NCBI GenBank assembly: GCA_958448555.1
Contig: CAUDEL010000002.1
Span: forward strand, 1 to 64,000
Direction of reading: 5' to 3'
Length of the DNA stretch: 64,000 bases
Origin: Limiplasma sp958448555
GTDB taxonomy: Bacteria; Bacillota; Clostridia; Christensenellales; Aristaeellaceae
The notes beneath the pieces are model-generated. The model ran no database searches. It worked only from the letters and a program-made list of their open reading frames with translations, and had not been told where the DNA came from. Shown one piece after another: positions 43,026 through 50,810 of this stretch. The position numbers were made by a program, and so were the translations under genes. The first letter of the stretch is position 1. Each line of letters starts with the position of its first letter.

Positions 43026-43146
43026 CGGGAATGACTCCTTTCCGAATGGCTGTGATCCGGCGAAAGTATATCATGACCGCATGCGCGCAGGCAATGTTAC
43101 ATGTTGTTATGGAAGCGGTGCATGCAAATGCAAGGAGGAGAAGAAG

Positions 43147-43617
43147 TTGGGCGATTACATCATGGACATGCGCAGGCGCGTGGGGCATATCCCCTTGATG
43201 CAGTGCGGCGCGTCCGTCATCGTGGAAAACGACCGGGGCGAGGTCCTTCTCCAGCTGCGCACGGACAACGGCGAGTGGGGCTATCCGGGCGGCGCGGTGG
43301 AGCTTTATGAGCGCGTGGAGGACGCGGCCCGGCGCGAGCTGTTTGAGGAGACGGGACTGCGGGCCGAGGCGCTCACGCTCCTGGGCGTCTTTTCCGGACC
43401 CGAGATGGCCCATACCTATCCCAACGGCGATCAGGTGAGCAACGTGGACGTCGTCTTTCTTTGCCGGCGTTGGCACGGCACGTTGACATGCCAGAAGGGC
43501 GAGGTGGAAAAGCTGGCGTTTTTTGCGCCCGATGCCCTGCCCGCGCCCCTGATGAAAATTCACCGCCCGGCCCTTGCCGCGTGGCGCGCCCATGGGGAAG
43601 GACGGGAAGGGAAATGA
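43147..43617 (+). CDS. Nudix hydrolase
   Basis: A 156-residue Nudix enzyme, likely a cytoplasmic nucleotide-diphosphate hydrolase. The Nudix box GGAVELYERVEDAARRELFE-ETGL (about 44-67) is complete. It begins with a short RRRVGHIPLMQCGASVIV segment seen in ADP-ribose/NADH-pyrophosphatase-like members. No ATG fits; TTG at 43147 follows AAGGAGGAG. The stop overlaps the LysR start by four bases (ATGA). Substrate unknown. Confidence 0.85.
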   Translation: MGDYIMDMRRRVGHIPLMQCGASVIVENDRGEVLLQLRTDNGEWGYPGGAVELYERVEDAARRELFEETGLRAEALTLLGVFSGPEMAHTYPNGDQVSNVDVVFLCRRWHGTLTCQKGEVEKLAFFAPDALPAPLMKIHRPALAAWRAHGEGREGK

Positions 43618-44528
43618 ACATTCACCAGCTCCGCTGCGCCGTGACCGTGGCGCGCCTGGGCTCCCAGACGCGCGCCGCCGAGGCGCTGTACATGAGCCAG
43701 CCCAACCTCAGCAAGGCGCTCAAGGAGCTGGAGCAGGCATGCGGCTTTCGCATCTTCACGCGCACGGGCACGGGCATGGTCCCCACGCCCCGGGGGGAGG
43801 AGCTTTTGTCGCATGCGCGCGCCGTGCTGGAGCGGCTGGACGCGATGGACTCGATCTACCAGGGAAGCGGCCGGCGCGCCGCGAGCCTGAGCGTGGCGAT
43901 GTGCGGCGCGGATTATCTCTCCCGGGCGCTGGCCGCGCTGGTGGATGAAACGGACCCCGGCGAGGGGCTTGAGATGAACGTGCGCGAGGCCGGCGCGGAG
44001 GAGGTGGCGCGGGCGGTGCTGGCCCGCGAGGCCGGGATCGGCGTCATCCGCTACCCCGTTAAGCGGCAGGATCGCGTCCTTGCCGCGCTTTCGGAGCAGG
44101 GGCTTCACTACATCCTGTACTGGACGTTCAGGCCCGTGGTGGTGATGTCGCGCCGTCACGCGCTGGCCGGGCTTGAGGCGTTGGACAACGAGCGGCTGCG
44201 GCCGTATGTGGAGGCGCTGCACGACGGCGACCCGTCGCCCGCGCTGCCCGAGCCTCCGTCAGAGGAACATCCCCGGCGGCTGGCGCGCCTGTGGGACCGG
44301 GGCGCGCGGCTGGAGCTGGTCGCCCGGTCGCACACGGCCTATATGTGGTCGCCTCCGCTGCCGGGCGGCATGCTGGAGCGCCACGAGCTTGTCCAGCGCC
44401 TCAGCAGCGACGCCGGAGGGACGTATCAGGATGCGCTGATCTATCCCAAAGGGTATACCATGAGCCGGTGGGAGCAGGCCTTCTATGACCTGGCCCGCCG
44501 CGAGGCCCAGCGCGCCGGACAGGCCTAG
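43614..44528 (+). CDS. LysR-family transcriptional regulator
   Basis: A 304-residue regulator with a clear LysR winged helix at the N terminus (NIHQLRCAVTVARLGSQTRA, ALYMSQPNLSKALKELE) and a shortened effector domain. It is coupled to the Nudix gene and followed by a terminator, then by a MATE exporter gene which it may or may not control. The effector is unknown. Confidence 0.88.
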   Translation: MNIHQLRCAVTVARLGSQTRAAEALYMSQPNLSKALKELEQACGFRIFTRTGTGMVPTPRGEELLSHARAVLERLDAMDSIYQGSGRRAASLSVAMCGADYLSRALAALVDETDPGEGLEMNVREAGAEEVARAVLAREAGIGVIRYPVKRQDRVLAALSEQGLHYILYWTFRPVVVMSRRHALAGLEALDNERLRPYVEALHDGDPSPALPEPPSEEHPRRLARLWDRGARLELVARSHTAYMWSPPLPGGMLERHELVQRLSSDAGGTYQDALIYPKGYTMSRWEQAFYDLARREAQRAGQA

Positions 44529-44542
44529 GGGTGTCTGTTTTG

Positions 44543-44581
44543 TCCAGCTTGCCGCCAGATCGGCACGCTGGACTTTTTTTG
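44543..44581 (+). terminator. Terminator after the LysR gene
   Basis: Stem GTCCAGC (44543-44549) with GCTGGAC (44568-44574), extended by an inner TGCCG/CGGCA stem, and followed by seven T. Confidence 0.8.
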
Positions 44582-44631
44582 GGGTTTGTGTCACAATGGG
44601 AGCGAATTTTGAGCACAGGAGGCGCGTTCCC

Positions 44632-45966
44632 TTGGCAATGGACCTGACGGAGGGCAAGCCGGACCGGGTGCTGTGGCGCTACTCGCTCCCGCTGTTTGGC
44701 AGCATCGTATTTCAGCAGCTCTATAACATCGCTGACAGCTTCGTGGCCGGCAAATTTGTGGGCGAGCAGGCGCTGGCCGCCGTGGGCAACAGCTATGAGG
44801 TGACGCTGATCTACCTCTCCTTTGCCGTGGGCCTCAACATCGGCGCGTCGGTCGTCACGGCGCGCCTGTTCGGCGCGCGCCGCATCGGGCAGATGAAAAC
44901 GGCGGTCAACACGGCCTTCCTTTTGTGCCTGGCGGTCTGCGCGGCGCTGATGACCCTGGGATTTTTGTTTTCCCCGGCGCTTATCCGTGCCATCCAGACC
45001 CCGCCGGAGATCTTTGAGGACACCATGCTTTACCTCAACATTTATACCGGCGGGCTCGCGTTCCTGTTTTTCTACAACATCGCCACCGGCATCTTCGCCT
45101 CCCTGGGCGACTCCCGGACGCCCTTCCTCTTTCTGGCCGCCTCGTCGGTGGCCAACATCGCCCTGGACGTGCTGTTTGTGACGGCGCTGAACATGGGCGT
45201 CGCGGGCGTGGCGTGGGCGACGTTTTTGTGCCAGGGCGTGAGCTGTGTGCTGGCGGTGCTGGCGTTGCTTCGGACCCTGTCGCGCATGGAGGAGGACGAG
45301 CCGCCACGGCTCTTTTCGCCGCACATTCTGGTCAACCTCGTCAAGATCGCCCTGCCCAGCACCTTGCAGCAGTGCTTCATCTCCGTTGGCAACATCCTCA
45401 TCCAGAGCATCATCAACGGCTTTGGCACCAGCGCCATCGCGGGTTACGCTGCGGCCGTCAAGTTCAACAACTTCGCCGTCACCAGCTTTACCACCATGGG
45501 CAACGGCATGAGCAACTTCACCGCCCAGAACCTGGGCGCCATGCGTCCCGACCGCGTGCGCGAGGGCTATCGCGGCTGCGTGAAGATGATGGCGGGCATC
45601 GCCACGCTCTTTGCCGCCGTATATGTGTTTTTGGGCGATCAGGTCATCCGCCTGTTCCTCAACGGCGAAAACACGCAGGCCCTGGCCGTGGGCACGCAGT
45701 TTCTGCGCATCATCGCGCCGTTTTATTATCTGGTGGCGCTCAAGCTGGCCTGCGACGGCGTGCTGCGCGGCGCGGGCCGCATGGGCGAGTTCATGACGGA
45801 CACCTTTGTGGACCTGGCCATGCGCGTGGCGCTGTCCTTTGCGCTCTCCGTCCCGCTGGGGCTGACGGGCGTGTGGTGGAGCTGGCCGGTGAGCTGGGCC
45901 GTGGCCACGGCCATCGCCGTGCTGTTCTACCGCAGGGGACGCTGGGCGGGAGAAGAAAAGGCGTAG
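44632..45966 (+). CDS. MATE-family multidrug/sodium antiporter
   Basis: A 444-residue membrane transporter with twelve expected helices in two MatE halves. PLFGSIVFQQLYNIADSFV and AVGNSYEVTLIYLSFAVGLNIG in the first half, and TLQQCFISVGNILIQSIINGFG in the second, are typical of the NorM/DinF-like group. A TTG at 44632 has AGGAGG nine bases upstream and is preferred to the ATG at 44638, which would be too far. A structural RNA promoter follows its stop. Exported compounds unknown. Confidence 0.88.
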   Translation: MAMDLTEGKPDRVLWRYSLPLFGSIVFQQLYNIADSFVAGKFVGEQALAAVGNSYEVTLIYLSFAVGLNIGASVVTARLFGARRIGQMKTAVNTAFLLCLAVCAALMTLGFLFSPALIRAIQTPPEIFEDTMLYLNIYTGGLAFLFFYNIATGIFASLGDSRTPFLFLAASSVANIALDVLFVTALNMGVAGVAWATFLCQGVSCVLAVLALLRTLSRMEEDEPPRLFSPHILVNLVKIALPSTLQQCFISVGNILIQSIINGFGTSAIAGYAAAVKFNNFAVTSFTTMGNGMSNFTAQNLGAMRPDRVREGYRGCVKMMAGIATLFAAVYVFLGDQVIRLFLNGENTQALAVGTQFLRIIAPFYYLVALKLACDGVLRGAGRMGEFMTDTFVDLAMRVALSFALSVPLGLTGVWWSWPVSWAVATAIAVLFYRRGRWAGEEKA

Positions 45967-45987
45967 CAAAAAAGACGAACAAAATAC

Positions 45988-46016
45988 TTGCGTTTTTACA
46001 AAACGTCATGTAAAAT
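45988..46016 (+). promoter_or_regulatory. Sigma-A promoter of the SRP RNA
   Basis: TTGCGT (45988-45993), a 17-base spacer and TAAAAT (46011-46016); the RNA should start about seven bases later. Confidence 0.65.
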
Positions 46017-46022
46017 AGGAAA

Positions 46023-46151
46023 GCCGAGTGCATGATGACGGTTGAGTCCTGTGCGATTTCAACGCGTGAACCCTGTCAGGTCCGGAAGGAAGCAGCAGTA
46101 AGCGCAGTTTGGGATGTGCTGCGGGGTCGCTCTGCCTGAGTGCACCCGGTT
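46023..46151 (+). ncRNA. ffs: Signal recognition particle RNA (small bacterial type, 4.5S-like)
   Basis: The diagnostic SRP apical region TCAGGTCCGGAAGGAAGCAG (46076-46095) with the AGCAGTAAGC continuation binds Ffh. The 5' end CCGAGTGCA (46024-46032) pairs with TGCACCCGG (46141-46149), which closes a rod-like hairpin of roughly 128 nt. A T-rich stretch (TTTTTATTTT) ends it. Ends are estimated to within a few bases. glyA follows directly. Confidence 0.93.
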
Positions 46152-46184
46152 TTTATTTTCTACGCCGATGAGGGGGATGCAGAG

Positions 46185-47435
46185 ATGGACTACAGGCATG
46201 TCATGGAAACCGATCCCGAACTTTTCAAAGCGATCGCCGATGAGGTGAGCCGCCAGCGCGAGCACATCGAGCTGATCGCCTCGGAGAACTTTGTTTCGCC
46301 CGCCGTGATGGAGGCCATGGGCTCGCCCCTGACCAACAAGTACGCCGAGGGCTACCCGGACAAGCGCTACTACGGCGGCTGCCAGTATGTGGACGTGGCC
46401 GAAAACCTCGCCCGCGACCGCGCCAAGTTGCTCTTCGGGGCCGAGCATGCCAACGTCCAGCCCCACAGCGGCGCGCAGGCCAACACCGCCGTCTATTTTG
46501 CCATGCTCAATCCCGGCGACACGGTTCTTGGCATGAACCTCTCCCACGGCGGCCACCTCACCCACGGCAGCCCCGTCAACATCAGCGGCAAATATTTCAA
46601 CTTTATCGCCTACGGCGTGGACGAGGCCACCGGCTATATCGACTACGACGCCGTGCGCGCCCTGGCGATGGAGAAAAAGCCCCGCATGATCGTCGCGGGC
46701 GCGTCGGCCTATCCCCGCGCCATCGACTTTGCCCGCCTGCGCGAGATCGCCGACGAGGCCGGCGCCATGCTGATGGTGGACATGGCGCACATCGCGGGCC
46801 TGGTGGCGGCCGGCATGCATCAAAGCCCCGTGCCCTACGCGGACTTTGTCACCACCACCACCCACAAGACCCTGCGCGGCCCGCGCGGCGGATTGATCCT
46901 CTGCCGGGAGCAGTACGCCAAGGCCATCGACAAGGCCATCTTCCCCGGCACCCAGGGCGGCCCGCTCATGCATGTGATCGCCGCCAAGGCCGTGTGCTTC
47001 CTGGAGGCGCTCCGGCCAGAATTCAAGGAGTACCAGCGCCAGATCATCAAAAACGCCAAGGCGCTGGAAAACGCCTTCCGCCGCAGCGGCATCCGCATGG
47101 TGTCGGACGGCACGGACAACCACCTCATCCTCATGGACCTCACCGGCACCGGGCGCACCGGCAAGGAGATGGAGGCGCTTTTGGGCCTGTGCAACATCAC
47201 CGTCAACAAAAACACCATTCCCGGCGAGACGCTCAGCCCCATGGTGACCAGCGGCGTGCGCGTGGGCACTCCGGCGGTGACGACCCGCGGCATGGTGGAA
47301 AGCGACATGGAGCAGATCGCGGGCTTCATCCGCCGCGTGCTGGACGGCGGCGAGGACGCCTGCCCCGGCGTGAAGGCCGACGTGGTGGCCATGATGAAGC
47401 GTTTCCCCTTGTACGAGGGATTCCCGAATGAATGA
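46185..47435 (+). CDS. glyA: Serine hydroxymethyltransferase
   Basis: A 416-residue PLP enzyme that converts serine and tetrahydrofolate to glycine and 5,10-methylene-tetrahydrofolate. PLP lysine is Lys228 in TTTHKTLRGPRGG; HIELIASENFVSPAVMEAMGS at the start and YAEGYPDKRYYGGC are hallmark motifs. It begins just after the SRP RNA terminator; RBS AGGGGGA. Its end overlaps yraN by eight bases. Length is standard. Confidence 0.96.
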   Translation: MDYRHVMETDPELFKAIADEVSRQREHIELIASENFVSPAVMEAMGSPLTNKYAEGYPDKRYYGGCQYVDVAENLARDRAKLLFGAEHANVQPHSGAQANTAVYFAMLNPGDTVLGMNLSHGGHLTHGSPVNISGKYFNFIAYGVDEATGYIDYDAVRALAMEKKPRMIVAGASAYPRAIDFARLREIADEAGAMLMVDMAHIAGLVAAGMHQSPVPYADFVTTTTHKTLRGPRGGLILCREQYAKAIDKAIFPGTQGGPLMHVIAAKAVCFLEALRPEFKEYQRQIIKNAKALENAFRRSGIRMVSDGTDNHLILMDLTGTGRTGKEMEALLGLCNITVNKNTIPGETLSPMVTSGVRVGTPAVTTRGMVESDMEQIAGFIRRVLDGGEDACPGVKADVVAMMKRFPLYEGFPNE

Positions 47436-47802
47436 TCTGCCCGCCTACGCCAAGGGCGTGCTGGGCGAGGCGGCCGTGTGCGGCTGCCTGCTGGAGAGGG
47501 GAATGGAACTGCTGGAGAGGCGGTTCCGTTCCCCTTTTGGCGAGATCGACCTGGTGATGCTCGACGGGGAGACGCTGGTGTTTATCGAGGTCAAGACGCG
47601 GCCCCGCGGCGGCACGGAGGAGGGGCAGGCCGCCGTTACGCCGGGCAAGCAGAGGCGGATCGTCCGCGCCGCCCGCTGCTATCTGGGCGCGCACCCGGAG
47701 CACGCGGACAGGATGGTGCGCTTTGACGTGGCCACGGTCTCCCGCGAGGGCGTGCGGCATGTTTCCAACGCCTTTGAGGGCGGCGAGTGGCAGCGGGATT
47801 GA
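47428..47802 (+). CDS. yraN: YraN/UPF0102 family endonuclease-like protein
   Basis: A 124-residue protein with the restriction-endonuclease-like core: Glu-x-Asp in PFGEIDLVM and ExK in FIEVKTR, expected to bind a metal. It overlaps glyA, so it is translationally coupled. The cellular role of the family is not settled; a link to Holliday-junction or competence processing is often suggested. Confidence 0.9.
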   Translation: MNDLPAYAKGVLGEAAVCGCLLERGMELLERRFRSPFGEIDLVMLDGETLVFIEVKTRPRGGTEEGQAAVTPGKQRRIVRAARCYLGAHPEHADRMVRFDVATVSREGVRHVSNAFEGGEWQRD

Positions 47803-47827
47803 CACCTTTCCGGCAACATGGTATGAT
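47799..47827 (+). promoter_or_regulatory. Sigma-A promoter of the PfkB kinase gene
   Basis: TTGACA (47799-47804), a 17-base spacer and TATGAT (47822-47827). The -35 overlaps the yraN stop. Confidence 0.65.
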
Positions 47828-47878
47828 GCTGGTAGATGGAAGAATCCGTTAAACAAAGAACCGAGGTGCGCTGAGATC

Positions 47879-48763
47879 ATGAAGATCGTCAACTATGGTT
47901 CCATGAACATTGACAACGTCTACTCCGTCGAGCATATGGCAAGGCCGGGCGAAACCATCCTGGCCACGGGCCGCGGGGTGTTCTGCGGCGGCAAGGGCCT
48001 CAACCAGTCCATCGCCATCGCCAAGGCGGGCGGAGAAGTCTATCACGCGGGCATCCTGGGCGAGGACGGCGGGATGCTGCTGGACGCCCTCCACAGGGCG
48101 GGGGTGGACACCGCCTGCGTCCGCCGGGCCGCGGGGCCGAGCTCGCACACGGTCATTCAGGTGGACGCCAATGGACAAAACAGCATCATCGTCTTTGGCG
48201 GGGAGAACATGCGGCCCACGGAGGAGGACATCGACCGCGTGCTGGAGGGCTTTGGGCCCGGCGACGCCGTCATCATGCAAAACGAGCTGTACAACTCGCC
48301 CCTGATGATGCGAAAGGCCGCCGCCAGGGGGCTGTGCGTCATCTTCAACCCCTCGCCCGTCAACGACGCGCTGGCCGATTATCCGCTGGAGAGCGTGAGC
48401 TGGTTCCTGCTCAACGAAATCGAGGGCGAGGCCCTCACCGGCGAGAGCGAGCCGCAGGCCATCCTCGCCCGCATGAAGGAGAAATACCCGTCGGCCTCCG
48501 TGGTCCTCACCCTGGGCGCCGAGGGCGCCTATTGCATGCACGAGGGGCAGACCCTTTACCAGCCGGCCTTCCGTGTCAAAGCGGTGGACACCACCGCGGC
48601 GGGGGACACCTTCACCGGCTACTTCGTCTCCGGGCTTGCGCAGGGTATGCCCATGGAGCGCATCATGAAGCGCGCCGCGCGCGCCTCCTCCATCGCGGTA
48701 GGCCGCATGGGCGCGGCCGATTCCATTCCGCTGGCGGCCGAGGTGGACGCGGCGGAGGGCTGA
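47879..48763 (+). CDS. PfkB-family carbohydrate kinase (ribokinase-like)
   Basis: A 294-residue kinase of the ribokinase group. GGKGLNQSIAIAKAGG near the start (residues 37-52) is the sugar-binding signature, and DTTAAGDTFTGYFV (about 236-249) holds the catalytic Asp; the usual GAGD reads AAGD, as in many ribokinases. It has its own promoter and no sugar transporter beside it. Ribose or another free pentose is the most likely substrate, which is relevant because the BMC locus also handles a ribose derivative. Confidence 0.85.
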   Translation: MKIVNYGSMNIDNVYSVEHMARPGETILATGRGVFCGGKGLNQSIAIAKAGGEVYHAGILGEDGGMLLDALHRAGVDTACVRRAAGPSSHTVIQVDANGQNSIIVFGGENMRPTEEDIDRVLEGFGPGDAVIMQNELYNSPLMMRKAAARGLCVIFNPSPVNDALADYPLESVSWFLLNEIEGEALTGESEPQAILARMKEKYPSASVVLTLGAEGAYCMHEGQTLYQPAFRVKAVDTTAAGDTFTGYFVSGLAQGMPMERIMKRAARASSIAVGRMGAADSIPLAAEVDAAEG

Positions 48764-48782
48764 GTCCACAGCCGAACAAAGA

Positions 48783-48816
48783 AGCCCCGGCACATCCTGT
48801 GAGATATGCCGGGGCT
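48783..48816. terminator. Bidirectional terminator between PfkB kinase and response regulator
   Basis: AGCCCCGGCA (48783-48792) pairs with TGCCGGGGCT (48807-48816). It lies between convergent genes; T-runs are weak on both sides. Confidence 0.6.
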
Positions 48817-48831
48817 GTGCATACGGAGACA

Positions 48832-49539
48832 TCAGGGCTCGTCGCCCTCAGCCATGCGGTAGCCGACCCCTACCTCGGTGAAGATGTACTTGGGCTGGGC
48901 CGGGGTTTTTTCGATCTTGCGGCGGATGTTGGCCATGTTGACCCGCAGGATCTTGTTGTCGCCCTTGGAGCAGGGCCCCCAGAGCTCCTTCATGATAAAG
49001 TCGTAGGTCAGCACCCGGCCGGCGTACTTGCCCAGCAGGGCCACGATGCGGTATTCGCCCTGGGTGAGCTGCGCGTCCACGCCGTCGACATAGACGCGGT
49101 ATTTGTTATAGTCGATGGTGAGCCCGCCGGAGTGAAAGCAGCCCGTGCGCGCGATCTGGGCGTTCTGGCTCATGGTCCGGGTATGCCTGAGCGCCATGCG
49201 GATGCGCGCCAGCAGCTCCGAGGCGCCAAAGGGCTTGGTGATGTAGTCGTCCGCGCCCAGGTCGATGGCCTCGACCTTGTCCGACTCGTGCGTGCGCGCC
49301 GAAAGGACGATGATGGGCGTGGAGGTCCATCTGCGCACGGAGCTTAAAAGGGTGTTGCCGTCCATGTCCGGCAGCCCCAGGTCCAGAAGGATCAGATCCG
49401 GGCAGTGCGAGGTAATCAGCGATAGCGCCTCGGCGCCTGTGGAGGCTTCCACGACCTCGTATTTGTTGGCGGTAAGGATGGCGCGAAGCAGCTTAAGGAT
49501 GCTTTTTTCATCTTCAACAACCAGGAGTTTGACCGGCAT
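48832..49539 (-). CDS. kdpE: OmpR-family response regulator, KdpE-like
   Basis: A 235-residue two-component regulator. The receiver domain has the acidic pocket (VVEDE), phosphoacceptor Asp53 (LILLDLGLPD) and TKPF lysine; the C-terminal winged helix (about 135-230) has ELWGPCSKGDNKILRVNMANIRRKIE, close to KdpE. It overlaps the sensor kinase gene by 26 bases. No kdpABC pump genes are in the window, so the regulated genes are unknown. Confidence 0.88.
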   Translation of the reverse strand: MPVKLLVVEDEKSILKLLRAILTANKYEVVEASTGAEALSLITSHCPDLILLDLGLPDMDGNTLLSSVRRWTSTPIIVLSARTHESDKVEAIDLGADDYITKPFGASELLARIRMALRHTRTMSQNAQIARTGCFHSGGLTIDYNKYRVYVDGVDAQLTQGEYRIVALLGKYAGRVLTYDFIMKELWGPCSKGDNKILRVNMANIRRKIEKTPAQPKYIFTEVGVGYRMAEGDEP

Positions 49540-50578
49540 ACTCGTTCTCCTTTTCCGGCAGCGTGAAAGATACGCTCGCGCCGCCCTGTTCGTTGTTTAC
49601 GGCGGCCATCTCGCCGCCGTGGGCCCTGACGATGCTCAGGCATACCGAAAGCCCGATGCCCATGTGTTTCTGTGCATCTGCGCTCGCACTGTCCGGCATG
49701 GCCGAAAACAGCTTGGGCAGCTTGTCGCGGGGGATGCCCGCGCCGTTGTCGGAGACGGTAATCAGCACAAAGTGCCCCTGACGCGCCGCGCTCAGGCGGA
49801 TGCGGGTGGTGTGCTTGCCGTGATAGACGGCGTTTTCCAGCAGGTTGAGCACCACCTGCTCGATGAGCACCGCGTCCATGTCGGCCAGAAGGATGTCGTC
49901 GGAGAGGCTCATGTCCACCTGGATGTCGGGGAAGTGCTTCTGAAACTTGATGGCCGCTTCGGCCAGCACGTCCTCCACCACCTCGGTCTCCGTGTGCAGG
50001 GGGGCAGCGTCGCCCTGGATGCGGGTGATGGCAAGCTGGTTTTCGATCATGCGAAGCAGCCACTGGGCGTCGGCGTTGACGTCGGCGAGCAGCTCGCGCT
50101 GCTTCTCCGGCGGCAGGGCGTTGTCCAGAATCGCGCCCGTCGCTCCCACGATGGAGGTGAGAGGCGTGCGCAGGTCATGCGATACCGCGCGCAGCAGATT
50201 GGCGCGCAGCTTCTCCTTTTCCGCCTCCAGGCGGATCTGCTCCTGCTGCTTGATGCGGGCGGTGAGGACGCTGACGCTGAGCGATACCGCCATCATGGTC
50301 AGAAACGTGAGCAGGTAGCCCGAGATGCTCAGGTTGAAGGAAAAGTAGGGGTAGGTGAACATATAATTGACCAGCGGCACCGATACGATGGCCGCCGCCA
50401 CGCCCCAGAGATAGCCGTCGGTAAAGCGCGAGACGAGCAGCACCGCCAAAAGGAAGAGCATCTGCGCGTTGGAGGTGCCGCCGATGAGCCCGCCCAGGGC
50501 AAGGCTGCTGAGCGTGGCGGAAAGCAGCAGGCCGGCCGTCACGCCCAGGTTGATCCAGAAACGCTTCTCCGCCTGCAT
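49514..50578 (-). CDS. Sensor histidine kinase with DUF4118 membrane domain (KdpD C-terminal half only)
   Basis: A 354-residue kinase. Four membrane helices (about 9-100, DUF4118) match the membrane part of KdpD; then come a HisKA domain with His134 in AVSHDLRTPLTSI and a HATPase domain (ENAVYHGK N-box, DNGAGIP G1). The KdpD N-terminal sensor and Usp domains (about 400 residues) are absent. ATG at 50578 is placed eight bases after AGGAGGGA; ATG 50587 and GTG 50620 lack proper spacing. A TATACT at 50634-50629 is the likely -10. Its signal may be membrane-derived only. Confidence 0.87.
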   Translation of the reverse strand: MQAEKRFWINLGVTAGLLLSATLSSLALGGLIGGTSNAQMLFLLAVLLVSRFTDGYLWGVAAAIVSVPLVNYMFTYPYFSFNLSISGYLLTFLTMMAVSLSVSVLTARIKQQEQIRLEAEKEKLRANLLRAVSHDLRTPLTSIVGATGAILDNALPPEKQRELLADVNADAQWLLRMIENQLAITRIQGDAAPLHTETEVVEDVLAEAAIKFQKHFPDIQVDMSLSDDILLADMDAVLIEQVVLNLLENAVYHGKHTTRIRLSAARQGHFVLITVSDNGAGIPRDKLPKLFSAMPDSASADAQKHMGIGLSVCLSIVRAHGGEMAAVNNEQGGASVSFTLPEKENEYAGQTPGC

Positions 50579-50730
50579 GCCTGCCATCCCTCCTGCCGTT
50601 TTGCATAGCGCGAAATACACTCAGCATAAGTATATCAGAAATGGCGCGGTTTGCCCAGCTATGTCTTGTGCCTTAGCATCATCTTAGCGCCGCGGCGGGC
50701 TGGATGAGCAGCTCCTTAGCGCCGGAGGCA

Positions 50731-50760
50731 TTGCGCAAGGAGACGCTGAGGGGGTATAAT
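50731..50760 (+). promoter_or_regulatory. Sigma-A promoter of hppA
   Basis: TTGCGC (50731-50736), an 18-base spacer and a consensus TATAAT (50755-50760), about 50 bases before the ATG. Confidence 0.55.
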
Positions 50761-50810
50761 AGGCGCAATCGGCCTTTTGAAGAAAATGGACAAAGGAGTT
50801 GAAACGGGCC

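Noticed and set aside
46185..46250. Riboswitch in front of glyA
   Set aside because: The upstream structured RNA carries the SRP RNA signature and its own promoter and terminator; no glycine or other riboswitch core was seen.
48832..50578. Potassium transport locus
   Set aside because: Only a KdpE/KdpD-like pair is present; no pump subunits in the window.
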